From NCBI GenBank assembly GCA_023150875.1, contig JAKLKC010000033.1:1-64000 (forward strand): a stretch of DNA of 64,000 nt. Reading direction: 5' to 3'. This document shows positions 8,776-18,082 of the stretch, piece by piece; position 1 is the first letter of the stretch; the number at the start of each line of letters is the position of its first letter. Source of the DNA: Myxococcota bacterium. GTDB taxonomy: Bacteria > Myxococcota_A > UBA796 > UBA9615 > JAKLKC01. Under the pieces are notes generated by a model that saw only the letters and a list, made by a program, of their open reading frames with translations, did no database searches and was not told where the DNA came from. The position numbers were made by a program, and so were the translations under genes.

Positions 8776-9059
8776 GAGGCGTCCCAGTGCTCGTCGATGG
8801 GGCTCACGACGTCCCCCATGCTCTTCACCTGGCCGCGCAGGCGGGTGCGGAGCTGGTCGTCGTCCAGCGGGGCGGGGACGATCTCCACCATGGGCCGCCC
8901 CCGCCGCGTCACCAGCAAGGACTCGCGGGTCTCCTCGACCTGCCGAAGGAGTTCCTGGTGTGAACGGGCGAAGGTGGTGAGGTCCACACGGCGCGCCGGG
9001 GAACCCGACCGCCGCCCGGGCTGCCGGGGGGCCTTTGGGGGGGCGGACGAGCCAGGCAT
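8772..9059 (-). CDS. Phd/YefM-type antitoxin
   Basis: 95 residues from ATG 9059, with GAGGAGC five bases upstream. The core TFARSHQELLRQVEETRE followed by LLVTRRGRPMVEIVP fits the Phd/YefM fold (beta-strand, helix, strand pairing for DNA binding). The N-terminal 25 residues are basic and Pro-rich; the acidic C-terminal tail probably wraps the toxin. It is expected to neutralise the PIN toxin encoded next and to repress its own promoter. The C-terminus overlaps the toxin start (ATGA). Confidence 0.82.
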   Translation of the reverse strand: MPGSSAPPKAPRQPGRRSGSPARRVDLTTFARSHQELLRQVEETRESLLVTRRGRPMVEIVPAPLDDDQLRTRLRGQVKSMGDVVSPIDEHWDAS

Positions 9060-9171
9060 CGGAGCTCCTCGTTGCGGGGGGACGTCGTCAGGATAGGGGT
9101 GGCACCGGCGCCGGTCCAGGTCGGAGGACCTGGCTTGCGGGAGCACGCCGAAGGACTTCGGTGCCCTCGGC

Positions 9172-12100
9172 TTAACCGGCGTGCGGGGCGCTTGATGGGC
9201 TCTTCGGGGCTCCCCAGAGGACGGACCGGGCGTACCCGGCCCATCGGACGGCGACGACTCGCGCGTCGTCGAACAGCGTGTAGCTCAGTGGCACCACCAG
9301 CAGGGTCAGCGCCGTCGAGGCCAGCAGGCCGCCGATCACCGCGCGGCCCAGGGGATGGTAGGGGATGCCCACCAGGTTGGCATCGCCCACCGCGAGGGGG
9401 ACGAGGCCGATCACCGTCGTGCCCGCGGTCATCAGGATCGGCCGGAGCCGCTGCACCCCCGCCGCCACCAGGGCCTCGTCCCGGCCCATGCCCTCGGCCC
9501 GGAGCTGCTGCACCCGGTCCACCAGCACGATGGCGTTGTTCACCACGATCCCCATCAGGATCACCAGGCCGATCCCCGCCATCATGTCGAAGGCCGTCCC
9601 GGTGGCGAACAGCATCCAGTACACCCCCGAGAACGCGAAGGGGATCGAGACGAGGATCCCCAGCGGCAGCGCGAAGCTCTCGAAGAGCATGCCCATCAGC
9701 AGGTAGACCAGCACCACGGACATCACCAGGGCGAACTGCTGGGCGCGGCTGTCCTCCTCCATGTCGCTGAAGCGGCGCCCCCGGGACCAGGAGTAGCCCC
9801 GGGGCAGCTCCACGTCCTCCATCACCGCCGCGATCCGGGCCATGGCGTCCTTCATGTCGTCCCCCTGGAGCTGGATCCGGATGGGCAGGGACGTCTTGCC
9901 GTCCTCCCGGCGGATCTCCCCGTACCCCTTGCTGGTCTCGACGGAGGCGACCGCCGACAGGGGCACCGAGGCCCCTCCTGCCCCCGCCAGGCGGAGCCCC
10001 TCCAGCCCCGCCATCCCCTGGCGATCGGCGTCCCGGTAGCGGGCCAGGACCGGGGTGGGGTGCTCCCCCCGCCACAGGGGTGGCAGGTCCAGCCCCCTCA
10101 GGGCGAAGCCCACCGTCCGCGCCACCGCCAGGGTGGACAGGCCGTGCCGGGTGGCGACCTCGCGGTCCACCCGGACCCGCACCTCGTCGGCGGCGCTCCC
10201 CGAGCGGTCGACCTCGGCGTTGGCCACCCCCGGCACCAGGACGATCCGCCGCTGCACCTCCCGGGCGATGGCGTCCAGGCGGTCGGAGTCCTCGCCGTAC
10301 AGGGTGATGGAGGTGTCCTTGTCGTTCCGCCCCCCCGATCCCCAGCCCACCTGGAGCTCGCAGCCGGGCAGGCGGGGGAGGTCTTCGCGCACCGACTCGA
10401 CGATCTCGTCCCGGGTGGGGTCCCCGGGCAGGCGGTCCTCCAGGAAGACGTTGACCATGGCCCGGGTGTTCCCGGCGGAGGAGTGGGAGCGCACCGCCTT
10501 GATCCGCCACTCCTCCTTCCGGGCGAGGTAGCGCTCCTCCAGGCCGGTCAGCAGCTCCAACCTCTCCCGGTAGGACAGGTTGGTCGGCAGCTCCACCCGC
10601 ACCACGAAGTCCCCCAGGTTGCCGCTCAGCTCGTCGGTCTCGGGGGTCTGGGAGGCGGCGAAGAAGGTGGAGAGGAACAGCAGGAACGCCACCAGCGCGG
10701 CGTCGCCCCGGCGGGCGAGGATCCACTCCAGGGTCCGGGCGTAGAGGGCGGTGACGCGCCGTGCGACGGCGGACTCGGGGGCCGGCGCCTCCCGGGCCAC
10801 CGTCAGCGTGGCCAGCGGGATGAACACCAGCGCCACCAGCAGGCTCCCCACCAGCGCGTAGCACACCGGCAGACCCGCCTCCCCCATCAGGAAGGCGAAC
10901 TCGGCGTCGTCCCCCATGAAGATCAGCGGCAGGAAGACCACCACCGACGTGCCGGTGGACGCCAGGATCGCCAGGGCCACCTCGCCCGCCCCCCGCACCG
11001 CCGCGTCCAGCGGCGCCACGCCGTGCTCCCGCAGGCGATAGACGTTCTCCACCACCACGATGGAGTTGTCCACCACCATGCCCACCGAGAGCATCAGCCC
11101 CATCAGCGACATGAGGTTCAGGGTGCCGCCGGTGGCGTAGAGGGTCAGCACCGTGATCAGCATGCTCACCGGGATCGACAGGGCGATCACCGCCGTCATG
11201 CGGGCGCGCCGCAGGAACGCCACCAGCACCAGCACCGCCAGGGCCCCCCCGATCAGCCCGCTCTCGGTGAGGTTGTCCAGGCTCTCGCGGATCAGCTTCG
11301 ACTGGTCGAAGAAGACGTGGAAGCGCCAGTCCCGCATCTCGGGGACCCGGGGAAGCTCCTCGGTGAGCACCCGGCGCACCTCGTCCCCCACGGGCACGGT
11401 GTTGGCCTGGGACTCCTTGTAGACCTCGATGGAGACCGCGGGCGCCCCGTCCAGGCGGTTGATGTTCCCGGAGTAGGGGTCCACCTCCTCCACCTCGGCC
11501 ACGTCCCCGAGGCGCAGCCCGGGGCGGATGGGCCAGCTCCGCAGCTCCTCCAGGCCCCCGAAGCGCCCCAGGGAGCGCAGGTGGACGCGGCGGCCCCCCT
11601 CCACCACCCTCCCCGCCGGCAGGACGAAGTCGTCCCGGGACAGGGCCTCCATCACCGCCACCAGGTCCACCCGGTGGCGCTCCACCGCCTCGGCGTCGAA
11701 GTCGACGGCGATCTCCTTGGGATCGGCGCCGTACACCTCCACGCGCGCCACCCCCGGGACCCGCTCCAGGCGGCGCTTCACCCGGTCCTGGACCAGGCCG
11801 CTGGGGTCCAACACCGTGGGGGGCACGGCGATCCCACCCCAGGCGATGGGCTCGTCGGTGGGGTCGTACTTGTAGATGAAGAAGCGGTCGAAGTCGGCCG
11901 GCAGCGCCGACTGGGCGCGGTCCAGGCGGTCGGCGACCTGGTTGTACGCCTCGCTCATGTCGGTGGACTGCTGGAACTCCAGCTCGAAGCTCACCCAGTT
12001 CACCCGGGCCCGGGAGCTGAGGGAGCGCAGCGACGGCAGGGTGCCCAGCTCGGCCTCCACGGGGTGGACGATCTGCCGCTCCACCTCCCGCGGGGTGGCG

Positions 12101-12276
12101 TTCCGGTACTCCCCCCAGATCCACACGTAGGGGTAGTCGTACCCCGTGGGCATGAGCTGGACCGGGATCCGCACCCACGAAGCGGCGCCCATGGCGCACA
12201 CCGCCAGCAGCGCCATCACCGCCGTGACCGGGCGGAGGACGCTGAACCGGGGAAGCAGCTCCCCGGGGCCGCTCAT
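9172..12276 (-). CDS. RND efflux pump inner-membrane subunit (second)
   Basis: 1034 residues from ATG 12276, overlapping the stop of the first RND gene by four bases. It has the RND/HAE pattern: N-terminal membrane segment, large periplasmic loop, a block of membrane helices around LMSLMGLMLSVGMVVDNSIV, a second loop, and a closing helix block with MMAGIGLVILMGIVVNNAIV. It uses the proton gradient to export compounds through an adaptor and TolC. The last codons run into the start region of an old tolC copy (KSPSSAPHAG), and its TAA stop at 9172-9174 lies in the toxin-antitoxin insert, so the present C-terminus is a product of that insertion. Substrate not determinable. Confidence 0.85.
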   Translation of the reverse strand: MSGPGELLPRFSVLRPVTAVMALLAVCAMGAASWVRIPVQLMPTGYDYPYVWIWGEYRNATPREVERQIVHPVEAELGTLPSLRSLSSRARVNWVSFELEFQQSTDMSEAYNQVADRLDRAQSALPADFDRFFIYKYDPTDEPIAWGGIAVPPTVLDPSGLVQDRVKRRLERVPGVARVEVYGADPKEIAVDFDAEAVERHRVDLVAVMEALSRDDFVLPAGRVVEGGRRVHLRSLGRFGGLEELRSWPIRPGLRLGDVAEVEEVDPYSGNINRLDGAPAVSIEVYKESQANTVPVGDEVRRVLTEELPRVPEMRDWRFHVFFDQSKLIRESLDNLTESGLIGGALAVLVLVAFLRRARMTAVIALSIPVSMLITVLTLYATGGTLNLMSLMGLMLSVGMVVDNSIVVVENVYRLREHGVAPLDAAVRGAGEVALAILASTGTSVVVFLPLIFMGDDAEFAFLMGEAGLPVCYALVGSLLVALVFIPLATLTVAREAPAPESAVARRVTALYARTLEWILARRGDAALVAFLLFLSTFFAASQTPETDELSGNLGDFVVRVELPTNLSYRERLELLTGLEERYLARKEEWRIKAVRSHSSAGNTRAMVNVFLEDRLPGDPTRDEIVESVREDLPRLPGCELQVGWGSGGRNDKDTSITLYGEDSDRLDAIAREVQRRIVLVPGVANAEVDRSGSAADEVRVRVDREVATRHGLSTLAVARTVGFALRGLDLPPLWRGEHPTPVLARYRDADRQGMAGLEGLRLAGAGGASVPLSAVASVETSKGYGEIRREDGKTSLPIRIQLQGDDMKDAMARIAAVMEDVELPRGYSWSRGRRFSDMEEDSRAQQFALVMSVVLVYLLMGMLFESFALPLGILVSIPFAFSGVYWMLFATGTAFDMMAGIGLVILMGIVVNNAIVLVDRVQQLRAEGMGRDEALVAAGVQRLRPILMTAGTTVIGLVPLAVGDANLVGIPYHPLGRAVIGGLLASTALTLLVVPLSYTLFDDARVVAVRWAGYARSVLWGAPKSPSSAPHAG
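9180..9230 (-). repeat. Right copy of the tolC/RND junction (flank of the toxin-antitoxin insert)
   Basis: 9180-9230 repeats 8244-8294, the tolC start region, except that the tolC ATG is ATC here (TGATGGG in place of TCATGGG on the plus strand). It shows that the RND gene once ran directly into tolC. This copy kept the full RND 3' end but lost the tolC start; the left copy kept tolC but only pieces of the RND gene. Confidence 0.8.
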
Positions 12277-15200
12277 CCCGCGGCCCTCTCCCCGGGGGAC
12301 GGGGCCTCCGGGTTCCGGGCGCCGCGCCGCTCCACCTCGAAGCCCGCGTAGATCGCCGGGATCACGACGAGGGTGAGCAGGGTCGACGACGAGAGGCCGG
12401 CGATGATGGTCAGGGCCAGGGGGCGCCGCAGCTCGGAGCCCTCCCCCAGGCCGATGGCCAGGGGGAGCAGGCCGATCACCGTGGTCAGGGTGGTGATGAG
12501 GATGGGCCGCAGGCGGACGAGGGCGGCGGAGCGCATCGCGTCGTGCCGGGACAGGCCCCGGGCCCGGAGCAGCGAGGCGTAGTCCAGCAGCACGATGGCG
12601 TTGTTGACCACCACCCCGGCGAGCACGATCCCGCCGATCAGCACCAGCACCGACAGGGGGGTCCCCGTCACCGCCAGCGCCCCCACCACCCCCACCGCCG
12701 CCAGGGGCACGGCGAACAGGATCGTCAGGGGCTGGCGCACCGACTCGAACTGGCAGGCCATGATCACGTAGACCAGGAACACCGCCAGGGCCAGGGCCCG
12801 CAGCAGCTCGGAGCGGGACGCGGCCATCTCGCGGCTCTGGCCGCCGATCTCGTAGCGGGTGCCCGGGGTGGGGGTCAGGGAGGCGAGGCGGGCCTCCATG
12901 TCCGCGGTGATCCGCCCCAGGTCGAAGCCCGCGATCTCCGCCGACACCACCCCGGCCCTCCTCTGGTCGATGCGGCGGATCTCGCTGGGCCCTTCCCCGA
13001 TCTCCAGGTCCGCCACCGATGACAGGGGGATCGGGGGGAGGCCCGCGGGGTTGACGTTGATCTCGGCGATCCGCGCCACCCGGTCCCGGTCCCCCTCCCG
13101 CAGGAGCACCCGAACGTCCACCGGCTTCTCGCCCCCCCTCAGCTCGGTGGCGACCCGTCCCTGGACCTTGGCCCGCACCGCCCGGGCGACCTGCCCCGCG
13201 TCCAGGCCCCGGGCGACCAGGTCGTCGCGGCGGTAGCGGATCTGGACCTCGGGGTAGCCCCGGTCGACGTTGCCCCGCACGTCCCGGAGGCCCGGGACGC
13301 CGGACAGGGCGCCGGCGATGCGGGTGGTCTCGCGCCGGAGCAGGGCGAGGTCGTCGGCGTACACCGCCACCTCCACCGGAGTGCGGAACGAGAAGAGGGT
13401 CGGCGTGGTGATCTCCAGCCGGAGATCGGGCTCTCCCCGGAGCCGGGCGCGCACCTGCTCCTTGGCGGCCCGCTCCGCCTCCCGGCGATCCCCGCCCGGG
13501 GCGAGGCTGACCAGCAGGTCGGCGGTGTGCTCCCCCTTGCCCCCCTCGGTGTCGGCGTCCACCCGGGCCCCGGCGGCCGTCCACACCGACGCGATCCCCG
13601 GGATCTCCTGGATCCGCGCCGCGGCGGCGTCGGCGACCTCCAGGGTGCGCTCCAGGGGCGTGCCCACCGGCAGGGCCAGGGACACCACGAACTGCCCCCG
13701 CTGGAGCTCGGGCAACAGCTCGCCCCCCAGGCGGGGCACCAGCGCCAGGGAGCCGACGAAGAGGAGCGTCGCGGGGACGAGGGCCCGGGAGGGGCGCGCC
13801 AGCACCGCCCCGAGGGCGCGACCGTAGGCGGCCCGGAAGGCCTCGAAGGCGCGGTCGAAGGCGTCCAGCGCCCGGACGCCCACCCCCCGCCTCCCCGGGC
13901 GGCGGGCGCGCAGGGCGAGACCGGCGAGCCACGCCGCCCCCGAGGCCGCCGTCACCGCCCCCCAGACGAGGCCCGAGAGGGCGAGGCCTAGCCCTCCCCG
14001 CAGCGCGATCCAGGCCAGGGCCGCGGGGGCGCCGGCGAGGCGGATCCACCGGCGCGCCCCGGGCGCCTCCAGCACCCAGCCCCGCAGGTCGCGGAGGCCG
14101 GCGGCGGCGCTCTTCACCGCGGTCCGGGGGTCGAAGCCGGCCACCGCCCGGGCCCGGTCGGGCGCGGGCCCCACCCCCTCCCCCGTCCGCAGGGCCGCGA
14201 ACACGGGGATCACTCCCAGGGCCACCGCCAGGGAGGCGACCTGGGAGTAGACCACCGCCAGGGCCAGGTCCCCGAAGAGGCGGCCCGCGATCCCTTCGAC
14301 GAAGCTGATGGGCAGGAAGACGGCGACGGTGGTGAGGGTGGAGGCCGCCACCGGCCCCGCCACCTCGCGGGTGCCCCGCACCGCCGCGGCGCGGGCGTCG
14401 TCCCCCTCCTCGCGGCAGCGGTGGATGGACTCCAGCACCACCACGGCGTTGTCCACCAGCATCCCGATGGACAGGGCCAGGCCGCCCAGGGACATCAGGT
14501 TCAGCGAGAGCCCCGACAGGAACATCGGCGCGAACGCGACCGCCACCGACACGGGGATCACCGCGGCGATGATCGCCGTGGAGCGGCCGTGGCGCAGGAA
14601 CAGGTACAGCACGGCGATGGCCAGCAGCCCCCCCTGCCAGGCCGAGGAGCTGACGTCGGCCAGGCTCTGGCGCACGAACTCCGCCTGGTCCGAGAGGACC
14701 TGGATCCTCATGCCCTCCCCGATCTCCTCCACCACGGGGCGGCCGGTGGTCTGGGCCTCGTCCAGGGACTTCTTCTTCTCCTCCTGGGCCTCGACGCCCG
14801 GGTCCTTCCCCTCCTCGGCCCGGGGACCGGCGTCCAGGGAGGAGTCCCCGAACAGCGCCAGGCGCACCCTGCGGGAGACGTCCACCAGGTTGGCGTCGGC
14901 CTCCTTGTAGACCGAGACCTCCACCGCCTCGGCGCCCCCCAGGCGCCCCACCACGTCCCTCTCCTTGTGGGCGGAGCGGACGCGGGCGACGTCCCTCAGG
15001 AACGCCTGCTCCCCCCGCGCCCCCGTCACCACCATCCACTCGATCTCCTCGGGACTGCGGAACTCGTTGAGGGTGCGGATCAGGTACTCGGTGTCCCCCT
15101 CGCGGATGGATCCCCCGGCGAGGTTCACGTTCTCGCTGCTCAGGCGGGCGATCACGTCGTCGATGGTCAGGCCCCGGGCGTGGAGGGCGTCCTCGGAGAC

Positions 15201-15809
15201 CTCGATCCCCACCTCCCGCTCCAGGCCCCCCTGCACCTTCACCGCGGCCACGCCCGGGACCATCTCCAGGCGCCGCGCCACCTCGTCGTCGGCGATCCGC
15301 CGGAGCGCGTACAGGTCGTCCCCGCCCGCCAGGGCGATCCGCAGCACCGGGTCCCGGGAGGGGTCGTAGCGGAGCAGGAGGGGCCGCTGGGTGCCCTCGG
15401 GCAGGGTGACCAGGGCGGCCCTCTCCCGCACCGACTGGGACGCCTCGTCCATGGAGGTCCCCCAGGCGAACTCCAGGACCACGTCCGACTGCCCCGCCCG
15501 GGAGATCGACTGGAGGGAGACCAGCCCCGCAGTGGTGGACAGGGACTGCTCCAGGGGGCGGCTGACCTGCTCCTCCACCTCCTGGGGGGCCGCCCCGTCG
15601 TAGACCGTCCGGAGGGTCAGGGTGGGGTAGGCCAGGTCCGGCATCAGGCCCAGGGGCAGCCGCGCCAGGGACACGGCGCCGAAGACCATGAACGCCAGGA
15701 CCGCCATCACCGTGGCGACGGGGCGGTCCACCACCGCGCCGACGAAGCGGGACGTGGCGTCGGGGCCGGGCGCGTCGGGGCGGGTGCTCTCGGGTCCGGG
15801 GTGGTTCAC
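12273..15809 (-). CDS. RND efflux pump inner-membrane subunit (first, with extra insert)
   Basis: 1178 residues if the GTG at 15809 is used; the ribosome binding site is weak, so the start is uncertain by a few codons. RND features: DRPVATVMAVLAFMVFGAVS in the first helix, LMSLGGLALSIGMLVDNAVV in the first helix block and LVLIGGIVLAGVVVNNAIV in the second. About 140 residues longer than its neighbour. The extra length includes a charged loop near 14740-14850 and, between the two halves (about 13850-14150), two additional hydrophobic stretches. Two adjacent RND genes behind one adaptor suggest a heteromeric pump, as known for MdtBC-type systems. Confidence 0.83.
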   Translation of the reverse strand: MNHPGPESTRPDAPGPDATSRFVGAVVDRPVATVMAVLAFMVFGAVSLARLPLGLMPDLAYPTLTLRTVYDGAAPQEVEEQVSRPLEQSLSTTAGLVSLQSISRAGQSDVVLEFAWGTSMDEASQSVRERAALVTLPEGTQRPLLLRYDPSRDPVLRIALAGGDDLYALRRIADDEVARRLEMVPGVAAVKVQGGLEREVGIEVSEDALHARGLTIDDVIARLSSENVNLAGGSIREGDTEYLIRTLNEFRSPEEIEWMVVTGARGEQAFLRDVARVRSAHKERDVVGRLGGAEAVEVSVYKEADANLVDVSRRVRLALFGDSSLDAGPRAEEGKDPGVEAQEEKKKSLDEAQTTGRPVVEEIGEGMRIQVLSDQAEFVRQSLADVSSSAWQGGLLAIAVLYLFLRHGRSTAIIAAVIPVSVAVAFAPMFLSGLSLNLMSLGGLALSIGMLVDNAVVVLESIHRCREEGDDARAAAVRGTREVAGPVAASTLTTVAVFLPISFVEGIAGRLFGDLALAVVYSQVASLAVALGVIPVFAALRTGEGVGPAPDRARAVAGFDPRTAVKSAAAGLRDLRGWVLEAPGARRWIRLAGAPAALAWIALRGGLGLALSGLVWGAVTAASGAAWLAGLALRARRPGRRGVGVRALDAFDRAFEAFRAAYGRALGAVLARPSRALVPATLLFVGSLALVPRLGGELLPELQRGQFVVSLALPVGTPLERTLEVADAAAARIQEIPGIASVWTAAGARVDADTEGGKGEHTADLLVSLAPGGDRREAERAAKEQVRARLRGEPDLRLEITTPTLFSFRTPVEVAVYADDLALLRRETTRIAGALSGVPGLRDVRGNVDRGYPEVQIRYRRDDLVARGLDAGQVARAVRAKVQGRVATELRGGEKPVDVRVLLREGDRDRVARIAEINVNPAGLPPIPLSSVADLEIGEGPSEIRRIDQRRAGVVSAEIAGFDLGRITADMEARLASLTPTPGTRYEIGGQSREMAASRSELLRALALAVFLVYVIMACQFESVRQPLTILFAVPLAAVGVVGALAVTGTPLSVLVLIGGIVLAGVVVNNAIVLLDYASLLRARGLSRHDAMRSAALVRLRPILITTLTTVIGLLPLAIGLGEGSELRRPLALTIIAGLSSSTLLTLVVIPAIYAGFEVERRGARNPEAPSPGERAAG

Positions 15810-15859
15810 GATTCCCGTCCGTGGGGGCCGGAGGAGGTGGAGCCGACGTGGGACCGGCC

Positions 15860-17023
15860 TCAGCCGGCGGCCGCCGCGCCCTCGGTGGTCCCGCCCGGGG
15901 AGCCCGCCGCGGGGGGCGCCGGATCGTCCTTGCCGGGCTTCGGGACCGGCTCGCCGTCGGGGCCCACCACGTCCACCTCGGCCCCCGCCTTCAGGGCCGC
16001 CTGGCCCACCACCACGATGGGGTCCCCCGGGGCGATCCCGGCGCGCACCTCCACCCGGTCCCGGTCCTCGAAGCCCAGGTCCAGGGCCACCCGCTCGGCC
16101 TTGCCCTCCTTCGCCCGCCAGGCGAAGGGGCGCCCCTCGTCGTAGACTACCGCCTTCTTGGGGATCAGCACCGCCGACTCCCGGGTCTCGGAGACGATGG
16201 AGGCCCGCACCAGCATCCCCGGGCGGAGGGGGCCGGCGGCGCCGGGGGCGACGGCAAGGGTGACCTTCACCGTGCCGGTCTTGGGGTCCACCACCGGGGC
16301 GAGGCGCGCCACCTCGGCGGGGACGGGCTCGCCGCCGACGGTCTCCGAGACCAGGCGAGCGGCCATCCCCGGGGAGAGGCGGGCGAGGTCCCTCTCGGGG
16401 AGGTGCACGTCCACCACCAGGTGGTCCAGGTCGGCGAGGGCGAACGCCACCATCGGGGGAGCCACGTTCTCGCCGGTCCTCACGCCCCGGGCGGTCACCG
16501 TCCCGGCGATGGGGGCCCGGACGGTGGCGGCGTCGAAGGCGTCCTGGGCCTCCCGGAGCGCCAGCTCCGCGGCCTCCCGGGACCGGACCGCCAGGTCCCA
16601 CTCGGCCTGGGCGACGAAGCCCTTCTCGTGGAGGGGCCGCAGCCGGTCCTCGTCGGCCCTCCGCTGGGCGATCTCCGCCTCCGCCCGCCGCAGGGCGCCC
16701 GCCAGGGAGGGGTTGTCGAGCACGGCGAGGACCTGCCCCCGGGCGACCCGATCCCCCTCCTCCACCCGGACCTCCCGCACGGTGCCGGCGACCTCCACCG
16801 CCAGGTCCGCCCGGACCGCGGCGTCGACCGTGGAGGTCCCGTCGAGGGTGGCGGTGACGGCGTCCAGGACCGCGGGCTGCACGCGGACCGCGGGCTTGGG
16901 CGGGGCCTCGTCCTCCTTGGCGTCCTCCTCGGCGCCGGACCCGCCGCACGCGGCGCCGGCGGCGAGGAGCGCCCCGACGAGGGCGGCGCGCAGGAAGCTC
17001 GGGAGGGGGGAACGGGCGATCAT
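15860..17023 (-). CDS. RND periplasmic adaptor (membrane fusion lipoprotein)
   Basis: 387 residues. The signal peptide ends in a lipobox (LLAAGAACGG), so the protein should be anchored by lipid in the periplasm. Then the HlyD/MFP arrangement: a lipoyl half (VEVAGTVREVRVEEGDRV), a helical hairpin (LRRAEAEIAQRRADEDRLRP), the second lipoyl half (VRAPIAGTVTARGV), a beta-barrel (VDVHLPERDLARLSPGM) and a membrane-proximal domain (VLIPKKAVV). It bridges the RND subunits to TolC. First gene of the efflux operon and divergent from the gene at 17169. Confidence 0.87.
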   Translation of the reverse strand: MIARSPLPSFLRAALVGALLAAGAACGGSGAEEDAKEDEAPPKPAVRVQPAVLDAVTATLDGTSTVDAAVRADLAVEVAGTVREVRVEEGDRVARGQVLAVLDNPSLAGALRRAEAEIAQRRADEDRLRPLHEKGFVAQAEWDLAVRSREAAELALREAQDAFDAATVRAPIAGTVTARGVRTGENVAPPMVAFALADLDHLVVDVHLPERDLARLSPGMAARLVSETVGGEPVPAEVARLAPVVDPKTGTVKVTLAVAPGAAGPLRPGMLVRASIVSETRESAVLIPKKAVVYDEGRPFAWRAKEGKAERVALDLGFEDRDRVEVRAGIAPGDPIVVVGQAALKAGAEVDVVGPDGEPVPKPGKDDPAPPAAGSPGGTTEGAAAAG

Positions 17024-17168
17024 GCTGGCGGTCCTGGGCCCGGGGGCGGGCGAGCGGGGGCGACGGGCGGTCCTACGGCGGGGGGCCGGGGATTATTGCA
17101 CGCCTCGCCCCTCGGAGCGGCGATGGTCCGCCCCTTGCTGAAAGGCCGGTCGGGGAAAGGACGGTCCG

Positions 17169-18053
17169 ATGCCCGACCACACCGAAACCGGCCAGATCCA
17201 GCTCGCTTGCGTCGGCACCGGCGCCCTCGCCGAGGCCCTGGTCCTCACCCTGGTGGAGCGGGGGATGGGGGTCCGCGCCTGCCTGCGGACCCCGGGGGGC
17301 AGGCGCGCGGCCCGCGCCGCGGGAGCCCCGGTCCACGCCTCCCCCACGGAGGCGGCGGCGGGGTGCGGGATCGTGCTCTCCCTCCACGACGACGCCGGGG
17401 CGGCGCGACAGGCGGCGCTGGGCGCGTCGGGGCTGGTCGCCGGCCTCTCCGCGGAGGCCACGTGGGTCGAGATGACCACCCTGGATCCCGGGACCGCCAC
17501 GTACTTCGCCTGCGCCGCGGCGGGGGCGGGGGCGCGGTTCGTGGACGCCCCCCTGTTGGCGGGCAGCGGCAGCGCGGGCAGCGAGGACCTCCCGGTGGTC
17601 CTGGCGGGGGGCGATCCGGCGGACGTGGGGCGGATCACCCCGGTGCTGGAGGCGGTGGGCTGCCGCGTCCTGTACGCCGGCCCGGTGGGATCGGGATGCA
17701 CGCTGCTCGCCGCGGTCGCTGCGGTGACGGGCCCCCTGGAGGTGGCGATCCGCGAGGCCCGAGCCCTCCTCTCCGCCGGCCCCGTGGAGCTGGACCGCCT
17801 CCGGGCGGCGCTCCTGCTCCGGGGGGTGGGCGCTCCCGCACTGGACGCCCTGGCCGGGGACGAGCACCCCCTACCCTCCCCCGAGGGCCGCCGGAGCGCC
17901 TGCCGGGCGACCCGCCGCGCCCTGGCCCTGGCGCTGGAGATCGCGGACGGGCAGGACCTGTCCCTCCCCGTGGCCGCCGTGACCCGCGAGGTCCTGGGCC
18001 GGGGCCTTCCCCGCCCCGCGCCGGGCGCGGGAGCCGCCGCCAGCCCTGGCTGA
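17169..18053 (+). CDS. Divergent beta-hydroxyacid dehydrogenase-like protein
   Basis: 294 residues with the 3-hydroxyisobutyrate / 6-phosphogluconate dehydrogenase architecture: N-terminal Rossmann motif (VGTGALAEALVLTLVERG), the substrate-loop motif VDAPLLAGSG in place of the usual DAPVSGG, and a helical C-terminal domain. The segment that normally carries the catalytic lysine and asparagine (GxGxxxKxxNN) reads VGSGCTLLAAVAAV here, with Leu at the Lys position and no Asn. It may be catalytically inactive or use other residues. Divergent from the efflux operon, with a 145-base spacer. Confidence 0.7.
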   Translation: MPDHTETGQIQLACVGTGALAEALVLTLVERGMGVRACLRTPGGRRAARAAGAPVHASPTEAAAGCGIVLSLHDDAGAARQAALGASGLVAGLSAEATWVEMTTLDPGTATYFACAAAGAGARFVDAPLLAGSGSAGSEDLPVVLAGGDPADVGRITPVLEAVGCRVLYAGPVGSGCTLLAAVAAVTGPLEVAIREARALLSAGPVELDRLRAALLLRGVGAPALDALAGDEHPLPSPEGRRSACRATRRALALALEIADGQDLSLPVAAVTREVLGRGLPRPAPGAGAAASPG

Positions 18054-18082
18054 GCTATACTCCGGCGCGGAATGGGACTTCC

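Noticed and set aside
9172-16949. Very long minus-strand open frames running through several genes
   Set aside because: They are upstream extensions of the RND genes through the neighbouring gene in another frame; the protein there is Gly/Arg/Pro-rich and lacks family motifs. Starts at 12276 and 15809 are used instead.
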